Shown: piece by piece, positions 56,488 through 64,000 of the stretch
Layout: each line of letters begins with the position of its first letter
Position numbering within the stretch: the stretch's first letter is position 1
Assembly (NCBI GenBank): GCA_021234155.1
Contig: JAJEKV010000316.1
Location: 250,001 to 314,000 of the forward strand
Length of the DNA: 64,000 nucleotides
Source of the DNA: Isoetes taiwanensis
Taxonomy: Eukaryota > Streptophyta > Lycopodiopsida > Isoetales > Isoetaceae
Direction: 5' to 3'
Made by a program: the position numbers and the translations under genes
The notes under the pieces: generated by a model
What the model saw: the letters and a program-made list of their open reading frames with translations, nothing else
Database searches by the model: none
What the model was told of the DNA's origin: nothing

Positions 56488-57230
56488 CACATGTTGTTTT
56501 TTAGTGTGGTTTTTACTAAAAAACAACATCAAAAAACTACGTGTTGTTTTTTGTCCGATTTTGCTAGAAATGACGTGTAGTTTTTAGCCAAATTTTTATA
56601 CATGTAGTTTTTTTTGTTAAAAGTCTACACGTAGAGTTTTGTCAAAATTATCTACACGTAGGAATTACATGTGTGTCTACATGTTGTTTTTTAGAAATAG
56701 ATGTGGTTTTCAAGTGTTGCTTTTTCTAAAATAGACATGTGGTTATTAATAAAACCTAAAAGGTCCACATGTAGTTTTTAACTATTGTTTTGTATAAAAA
56801 AAACACTAAAAAACTACGTATAGAATTTTGTCCGATTTTGCTAGAAACTACACGTAGTTTCTTTTTTTTTTTTTAACTATGTTGTTTCTAAATGTTGTTT
56901 TTTTTAAAAAGTGATATGTGTTTTCTAGAAAGAATGTGGTTTTTTGTAAACTCTGTTGTTTCTAAGTGTTGTTTTCTTAATAAAATAATATGTGTTTTTT
57001 AAGAAGAATGTGGTTTTGTTTCTAACTCTGTTGTTTCTAAGTGTTGTTTTCTTAACAAAACGACAGGTGCTTTTTTAAAAAAATGTGGTTTTTTTATAAT
57101 TATGTTGTTTCTAAGTGTTTTTTTTTTTTTTTATTGATACGTGTTTTTTAGAAAAAGTGTGGTTTTTAAGAAATAACTATTGTTTTCAAGTGTTATTTTT
57201 CTCACAAAATAAGAATGTTGATACATAGAT
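56488..57230 (+). repeat. Low-complexity array of tgttgtttttt / ctacacgtag words
   Basis: About twenty irregular units combine gtgtggttttt, tctaagtgttgttttctt and ctacacgtagtttt. It starts with a 15-bp inverted pair, atgttgttttttagt and actaaaaaacaacat, around a short loop (56490-56530). It truncates the LINE. A similar array in opposite orientation occupies 63480-64000. Confidence 0.7.
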
Positions 57231-57349
57231 TTATATAAATTGAACATGCATAGATTTACATATAGATATATAGATTTATATAAAAAGAAGAATAGATTTA
57301 TATAAAAAGAAGAATGTTGATACATAGATTTTTTTTTGGCAGCAAAATT

Positions 57350-58111
57350 GATTGATATCTGAAACAAATTTAAGAATACAATCGATTCTTAACAAAATTT
57401 ATACATTCCTCAGATCCAAACATTTGCCACCGATCCCAATTGAACAAAACTTAAGCGCCGGTCTATATCCAAGTTTATTTGCCACAAATCTAATCGATTT
57501 GTTAGAAGGCAAAGCCCGAAGCAAACATGATGAAAAATTTAACAACTCTGACATAGCTGAATACAAAAATGATCCGACACGTAACTGATTAGAAGCTCCA
57601 AGAACAGAAAAGAGGTGGAATCTAGAAGATGGGGTAGAAATAAAAGGTAGATAAGACCTTAAGCTGTGGTATCCGCTTCCCGTGACAGAGCCCGCCACAT
57701 GCATTTGCAACTGTGTCTAATAGAAGATTTGGCAAAGAAAAATTGCAAAGAAACCATTGTGCAAAGAACAAAACTTGCAAGTAACCCACGCTTTTTGATT
57801 CCAAGATTATTTTAAGGCAAGTTGCTTCAAAACAGAAATATTCAGATGTAGATTTTGCGTGCACTTGCCTCATATCTATGATAATCGGGTCCCGTGGTCA
57901 CATCCGGCGCGGTTAAGATCTTTCAATCTCATCTCAAAGCTTCTTTCAAAAAGGTGAGAAACTATAAGTTAATGAATCGGAAATATGGAGCAGATCCGAA
58001 AGAAAGCCTAGAGACCTGGTTTGGTTTTGGTCGATGGTCCCAAACAGAGGGCCCTTTTTGCCCCTCATGTGCAGCCCCTTCGAACCGGGATATGGAGGTT
58101 TTTATGAGGAA
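57350..58111. other. Interval downstream of the possible small gene
   Basis: Moderate GC, no recognised domain in any frame. A minus-strand frame at 57399-57710 could be a further exon of the 58112-58285 gene, but no splice pair was secured. Confidence 0.35.
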
Positions 58112-58285
58112 TTAAGAAGAAAGGAAACTAATTTTAATGCAGTAAATTTTCCTCAAGAAGGTGAGGAGACAGACACCGCAGCGAGAGCTTCCAATGCTAA
58201 CAAAACCCCCGGGAAGCCGGATCCGCCAAAGCTCGTTGCCTATGGCCTCTCGCAAGAACTGCCTCATTTCATGCAGAGAAGCCAT
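58112..58285 (-). CDS. Possible small protein gene (57 aa) with TATA box
   Basis: ATG 58285 lies in a favourable context (gaaaaATGgct) and opens MASLHEMRQFLREAIGNELW, then RIRLPGGFVSIGSSRCGVC, ending at a TAA at 58112. A consensus TATA box (ctataaatag, minus strand, 58392-58383) lies about 98 bp upstream, a normal distance for a short leader. The C-terminal residues look non-coding (KIYCIKISFLSS), so the true first exon may end earlier, for example at GTGTCTG near 58180. No family recognised. Confidence 0.3.
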   Translation of the reverse strand: MASLHEMRQFLREAIGNELWRIRLPGGFVSIGSSRCGVCLLTFLRKIYCIKISFLSS

Positions 58286-58382
58286 TTTTCCAGAGTGGAG
58301 TTTTCCTTTGGCCAAGCTCTTGAACACTTCTTCCCTGCTTTGAAACGCTTCGGATCAAGATGGAGGCGGCGGAGATGGACGA

Positions 58383-58392
58383 CTATTTATAG
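58383..58392 (-). promoter_or_regulatory. TATA box candidate
   Basis: Minus-strand ggctataaatagtc. It is the only such strong match seen in front of an ATG in this part. Confidence 0.4.
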
Positions 58393-58479
58393 CCCACCTT
58401 CAATGTCCCGACCAGAATATTATCTCATTTCCTTTTTTTTTTCCCGCCCTAAAGCACTAGCAAAGGCGTAGTCTTCTTC

Positions 58480-61000
58480 ACCGAGCTGGAGTTCAGAGTA
58501 CCCTTTTTTTATTCATCTCAGTATGGTCATTCGGAATTACCTCATGGCGTTGAATCTGATGCGCGCGTAAACCGGGCTTTTGGGTTCCATTTAATGCTCT
58601 CTGCGGATGAATTGTCCGCCGGTAATTTCTTTTCTCGGGACGTAGCAGCTCAGATTCAAATTCAAGCTTTTGCTTGACAAAACACATGCGAAAGCAGAGT
58701 AATGGGTTGTGTTCCTTCGAGAGAAAGCGTAAAAACAGAGCAAAAGGTTACAGAGAAACCGGGGTGCAACCCAATAGATTTGAGCTTGATTCAGAAGATT
58801 TAGACGAGAATGTAAGCCAACTGTAAGGCCGCCAGACTTCCGCCATAAATTTGCAGCCCAAAGAATGGACAACTCCACCGGGCCTATGAACCAAGCCTTT
58901 GCCTCTCCATCCCGTCCCTTCTCAAAAGGCTCGCCTTTGGCATTGCCCTAGTGCCCGCTTCAAAAATCGAAGTTTTACCCTCGACGCCTCCGATGTAGAT
59001 CTGAACCCAACTTCAAATCCCCATTTAAATGATTCTCGATCGGAATGGCTATGGCGACAAGAGCATAAGAATGGAGATGAAGGCTAAAGGGATGTTATCC
59101 GAGCAATGGAGCAATGGAGCAAAGGGTCGGAATGGAGCTGGGGGGCAAATGGCGCCGATCCGACGCAGAGATGGAGGCATGAATTTTCGCGGCAAAAGCT
59201 TACGCCGCCGTAAACTCGAAACAAACAATAATAAACAATAATAGTTCAAATTTTAACCAATGGAATGCGAGGGGACTAAGATCACAATCTTGACCATTTA
59301 TTTCCGGAATCATCTTAGCCGTTCCTTTTTTTTTAAATATAGACGTTGTTAGCTTATGTTCATGTTAAATGGTTTAGTTGGGTTTTTCAACCATGTTTTG
59401 TGACCGCACACGATTACAAAGGGATGGTCTTATAACAAATGTCTTGTTCAGAGTATAGAGTATAGTGTTGTTTATATCACTTCCACGTAATATAAATATG
59501 TTGTTAAGAAACATGTTTTAGACATAGTTGTGATGTGGACCCAAAAATTGTGATGTGCAAGCGGAAAAATTCCACATCAATGTAAGATCGGGATGGAGGG
59601 CTCAGATCTTTTGGCGATAGAGCAATTTGGCCCCCGTGACTTCCAATGAATGATTTTCTAGGATAGCTCAACACTAGCTTCCGCCTCGCACGGATCAAGA
59701 TGTATCCACCCATCAATTCAATAATCTTGCAAATCTTGACAAATATCATATCCAATTCTCGAGCTCTCTACAATGCAACCATTGCAAGAATAGGAGGCGC
59801 TTTTATGTGTTAGTCATATAATGTGCGTACACATCTTCCAAAAAAATGACATGTCATAATGGTGAATATGCTTTCTCTAACAAGTTGCAAATTGCCGAGG
59901 CAAATTCTTCATTTTTCTATCCCTTCATCTTTTGCCATGTCACTCATAGTTGCCATCTCGCATGCTCATGCCATGTCATCACCTATAACTTTTGTAAAAG
60001 TCACATTTTCAAAAAAAAAAGAAAGAAGTTTGTTTTCTCTCTTATGGCACCTCATCATTTCCAGTGCCACATCACCTTGCTTGCCATTATTACCTACTTA
60101 TTACACTAAAGAAATCTCCCTTTTCTTTTAATTGACCTAGTCATTTTCTATCTAAAGTGCATAAATGCTTAATCATCATGACACATAGCACACTATCCAA
60201 AGGAATGCCATGTCACCATGGAGAAATATTTTTTTTTTTTTTTTAAGTTCTCTAGGCAAATTCTTTTGTTTTTCCACCCTGCTCATCTTTTGCCACCTCA
60301 AGACTCATCTTTACCACCTCACCATACACATGCCATGTCATCTTCCATAATTTTTGCAAAGAACAAATTTTGCAATCTCTCATAGCAACCATTCGTACTT
60401 GTATGCTTCAAAATTTTCAAAATAAACTAGTCCAAACTCATATTGCAGACATTTGCATGTTGTTTGAGACTATTCTTGACTGTGTTTTGCAAATTAGTGC
60501 ACAAATTTGACCACTTGCCCCATATCACAACTTCTTTTGGCACACCTCAGCTTTGGAATTTCTCAAAAACTCCATTAGCAACTCAAAATCCTCATTTAGT
60601 TTGGCTTTCATTGACCAAATTTTGCACCGACTTTGAACTCGAATATCTCACAGATCTGAGCTAAGAATTGGCCAAAGTTTTCACCATTGCTTTCCAACAA
60701 CTTTTTCTATCGTCGTCAAGAATCAATAATCAAGAATCAATTTATCTCCGCATGCCACCTCGACCGAGTATCGCTACCATTTTCTAGAAATGGGAAAGGT
60801 ATGAACATATGAACTTTTGAGCTATCCTATTGAATTTTTCTTGTATAAATTGATCGCCTTAAGTGATCTGGAGGTTCTAACCCCAACTTGAGCATAGTTT
60901 CAAGTTGGCTTCTTGTGTTTGACTGTGGGTGGAGGGTCAACATCATGTTAGGACATATTCAAACCCGTGGTCAGCTTGAAGTTATGCAAAAACTACTTGC
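58480..61000. other. Non-coding interval with degenerate duplications
   Basis: 58480-59240 is of mixed composition without a supported gene. From 59300 it is AT-rich. A degenerate duplication pairs about 59890-60060 with 60245-60400 (shared ttcatcttttgcca, catgccatgtcatc, tttttgcaaag words). Confidence 0.45.
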
Positions 61001-61029
61001 TGATTTTCTCGTGAGTTCAATCGACAAAA

Positions 61030-61390
61030 TTTTGGATCCAATTTAAACTCGTTTTTCTCCATTATCCCAGTTCCAAATTAGGCAAAGTTTTTTCCCACAT
61101 GTTCCTACAACTTTTCTCTGATAGTCTTTTAAAAATCATGCAAAATTGTTCGGTTTTAAACTCGAGATATCATCATTTGAGTGTGCAGACATTGTTTTGT
61201 TCCAGGGTAGTGCACTGGCCAAATTTTCCTCCAACTTTGAACTCAATTTTCTCAGACATTTCAGATCCAAATTGAGCCAAATTTTTTCATACATTTCACT
61301 ACAACTTTTCGCTGGTTGTTCCTCCAAAAATCATTTGAACGAGATCAAGGCAGCTCGAGATATTCAGATCTGAGTGCAACTACCTCATTT
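61030..61390. repeat. Degenerate ~190-bp tandem repeat
   Basis: Two units share tccaaattgagcaaagtttt-like, cctacaacttttctctgat, aaaaatcatgcaaa and actcgagatat words. A weaker third copy is near 60620-60730. Confidence 0.55.
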
Positions 61391-61500
61391 TGCTTCAGGG
61401 ATCCTCATGTAATTGATGCCTTTTTGCATACATTTGGATAAAGATTGGTTGCCTTAATTAAATCCTCGACAAGAATGCGCTTTGTTGCTTCTTTTGTTTG

Positions 61501-61563
61501 GGTCCCATAGGCCAATTTGTCTCCGTGGACGATAAAAAATCTATTCTGTTCTATTCTATTCTT
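61501..61563 (+). mobile_element. LINE/SINE 3'-end fragment with (TATTC)n tail
   Basis: ggtcccataggccaatttgt, then ctccgtggacgataaaaaat and ctattctgttctattctatt. It matches the 3' end of the GC-rich LINE at 35.9 kb and the fragment at 18.9 kb. Confidence 0.75.
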
Positions 61564-62002
61564 AAACAACCTGGAGGTTCTAACCACCATATCCATATAA
61601 AAGCATGCATATGAACTAACACACCTGAGAAGTGTCACCTTATATACGCGTATCCCACAATGATTTAGTGGCCATGGAAGAGGAAGACAAGCCACATGAG
61701 TAAAGTTTTTAGAATGCATTAGAAATTATGACAAGGTCAATAATTCCAACTCTTTTGAGCTTCTATTCAAGACAACTGTGTATACAATTAGCTCTTGATT
61801 TCTAATTGCCACAATGGGAGGAAAATAGATCCAAACCCATGTCCGGGCTTCCTATTGCTTTATGCCTTCAACGCAACTCTCGACCATGTCCCAAGTGCAA
61901 AACGACCAAAACTCGATCTCCATAACGTAAATCCTACAATAACCTAGCACCACATAGGGTCTACGTTTTAGAGGTCGAAACGTGGTTGTTTTTATAGATA
62001 AC

Positions 62003-62125
62003 TAGGTGCACCTTAGGTGGCACGCTAGAGCCAACGTGGCATTTCGGAGCCTAGGTGGCATGTTTGAGCCACCTTGGCATGTTGGAGCCTAGGTGGCACA
62101 TTAGAGCCAGCCATGGAACATTAGA
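62003..62125 (+). repeat. ~19-bp degenerate tandem repeat
   Basis: cctaggtggcatgttggagc and variants (ggtggcacgctagagcca, cttggcatgttggagcct) recur six to seven times. Confidence 0.75.
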
Positions 62126-63019
62126 GCCCTTCCGGTTTACTGAAAATCTCCACAAGCAATACCGGCTATGGGCGCACCATTCGGGTGGATTCTCCTCGTT
62201 TGAGAACCACGGTTTTATGCACGGTCAGGTCCATGCATGGAGACATGAACTAGAAAGTAAAAGTTAACCCCATCCACGCGACATCTCTTTTAAAGTCAGG
62301 TTAGAGTCCTGGTAACGTTACCTACACCAACAGCTCTAGGGCTATGCGCAAAATGTCCAAGGCATCAAATTTCCACATATTGCATTCTTTACATGCAATA
62401 TGCCATTTTCAGTGTCAACTACCGGGCCAATTTTCAAGGTAGATAAAGATAGGTTTTTCAACCATTATAAAATTTTGAAGGTCTTACCAACCTTTTAAAG
62501 CCATAGTATTAAATTAAGACCACGATCTTTAGACCATGCAACCAAGCAAATGCGGCTCCTGGCATAGTATCCATCTAGCAAATCTAGAGGGCAATTCGCC
62601 CTAACTTATTTCCCAGATGCCCTACAAGTATTTTACTAAACCATAAAATACAAAGACATTGCATGCACATAACAAATTCTATGTCTCTAGAGATGCCACA
62701 TTGTCCCCGACTATCCCCGAGGAACTCTAGCAAGATTATAAAATTGTCAAGTTACTGTATGAATATAGTATTGTAAGTCTATTGGGTAGATTCTTAAGTG
62801 TCCCATAAACGTATAAATATCGGGTCCGCGTTAGCTCAAACCTACAATACTAGCTAGGGGATGGAAATTAAACCCCCCCCCGAACTAAATCCGTTTAATT
62901 AAATAATACATCATTAGACAAATCCAGGAGCTTTGTGAAACATCAAATTTCATCTAAAATATACTGTTCAATGAAATGTTATAACTAAAATTGTAATAGC
63001 GCCTAGAAAAGCACATTAG

Positions 63020-63359
63020 TCTGATGCAATATCTGACGAATAGTTTGACGCAAAACTGGATGATATATCCGACGCTATATCCGACGATTTTCCTCGACGG
63101 TTATTCGACGGTTATTCCGACAAAAAACCTGATGCTTTTTTCCGACGATGCATATTTGACGATATTCTCGACGACGATTAATATGACGCTTTAACCCCGA
63201 CGGTAAGGCTTCGACGATTTATGTGACGATATGTCCGACGAGTATCGTTAGGAAAAGCATCAAAATAGTAATCGCCAAGACGCCCCTACCAGACGCCGAT
63301 AAAAAATCTCTAGACAGCCCGACGATTTTTCCGACAAAAATGCTCATTCTCTTGTAGTG
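63020..63359 (-). mobile_element. Canonical CACTA terminus with CGACGAT subterminal motifs
   Basis: Read on the minus strand the end is CACTACAAGAGAATGAGC, close to the En/Spm consensus CACTACAAGAAA. Inside it, about twenty tccgacgat-like words (ccgacgattt, ttcgacgg, tgacgatatg, cgacga) fill roughly 300 bp, the usual form of CACTA subterminal repeats. The element extends leftwards; its other end was not found. No transposase is seen, so it is either non-autonomous or truncated. Its terminus and motifs differ from the 18380-41642 CACTA. Confidence 0.75.
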
Positions 63360-63479
63360 GTTGGATCTAACCGCTGAAGTTATTTTTCACTTAATGTAAA
63401 ACAATACGATACATTCCCAAAGTTGAGCACACAAACAATATTCCAAGTGGTGGTGCTTTGCTTAAGAAATAACCTCAAA

Positions 63480-64000
63480 AAACATACATTTCTTGAAGAA
63501 ATAGATGCGTAAAAACTACGCCACTTCAGAAAATCACACTTCTGTAAAAAAAAAGCCACTTAAAAACTACACCTACTTAAAACCACACCTCAAAACCATA
63601 CTTACTTTAAAAAATAGCTAATGTAAAAACTATACCTAGTTATAAACCACACCAAAAAAATCATACTTCCTTAAAAATAGCTTCTTAAATACTACACCTA
63701 GTTATAAACTACACCACTTCAGAAAACCATACTTCATTAAAAAACAGCCACTTAAAAACTACACCCGCTTATAAACCACACTTCAAAAAACAATACTTCT
63801 TTAAAAAAAAGCTAATTAAAAACTACACCAACTTATAAACTACACCTCAAAAAACAACACCCGATTAAAAAAAAATCATACCACTTTAGAAAACCATACT
63901 TCCTTAAAAAAAACAACCACTTAAAAACTATACCTCCGATAAACCACACTTCAAAAAACTATACTTCCATAAAAAACGACTACTTAAAAACTACACCTAG
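63480..64000 (+). repeat. Array of ttaaaaactacacc units to the window edge
   Basis: Roughly 65-75-bp periodic units combine ttaaaaactacacctactta, taaaccacacttc and aaaaccatacttccttaaa, about seven turns, continuing past the window. In reverse complement it resembles the array at 56488-57230 in word style (ggtgtagttttta, gtgtggttt). Confidence 0.75.

Noticed and set aside
1-64000. CRISPR arrays, operons, prokaryotic promoters, rRNA or tRNA genes
   Set aside because: The DNA is plant nuclear. Repeats seen are transposon arrays and minisatellites without regular spacers, and I found no cloverleaf or rRNA sequence that I could support by eye.

Overview
The window is nuclear DNA of a land plant. 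It has spliced genes with plant-type GT..AG introns, a mitochondrial NFU4/NFU5-type iron-sulfur scaffold gene, an auxin-response-factor fragment, and dense nested transposons of several superfamilies. I cannot fix the clade. Heavy nesting, a LINE with a coiled-coil L1-type ORF1 and a GC-rich degenerate LINE would fit a gymnosperm or an early-diverging land plant, but that is inference. The only gene I regard as an ordinary, fully readable host gene is NFU (9666-11713, six exons, all junctions in phase).

Layout. 1-6400: a minus-strand LINE cut by the left edge, with an intact EN-RT ORF2, a zinc-knuckle ORF1, two mutually similar small ORFs upstream of ORF1, and an extra 326-aa ORF with a PPR-like tail that overlaps the ORF2 start. 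6430-9660: AT-rich sequence with a minisatellite, then NFU. 11714-18000: AT-rich, with weak gene-like remnants and a duplicated ~280-bp block holding a membrane-segment ORF.

18380-41642: the centrepiece, a ~23.3-kb CACTA-superfamily element. It has ~40-bp terminal inverted repeats beginning CACAT, 3-bp target duplications (gga/cga), C-rich subterminal arrays, a TNP1-like accessory gene, and a plus-strand TNP2-like transposase pseudogene. It sits inside a LINE whose continuation resumes at 41646. Its interior carries gene-like cargo: a six-exon C48/Ulp1-like gene with an unbroken frame but altered catalytic positions, a FCP1/NIF-type HAD phosphatase pseudogene, an ARF middle-domain fragment with its introns, and a Cys-rich pseudogene. 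A GC-rich LINE (35889-38821) later landed in the transposase gene, leaving 8-bp target duplications.

41646-45130: related degenerate LINE copies. 45160-48480: non-coding repeats and a near-perfect ~100-bp hairpin. 49018-50460: a decayed MuDR/MULE transposase with a possible subterminal repeat block at 48500-48730. 52181-52699: an unidentified Cys-rich reading frame. 53985-56487: a plus-strand L1-type LINE with tandem 5' monomers and ORF1 and ORF2 in one frame broken only by two TAG codons. 56488-64000: AT-rich, with low-complexity arrays at both ends in roughly opposite orientation, a possible small gene near 58.2 kb, and a canonical CACTA terminus (CACTACAAGAG on the minus strand) ending at 63359.

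How the parts relate: the history reads as successive insertions (LINE, then CACTA in LINE, then GC-rich LINE in CACTA). The large CACTA acts as a container for host-derived exons.
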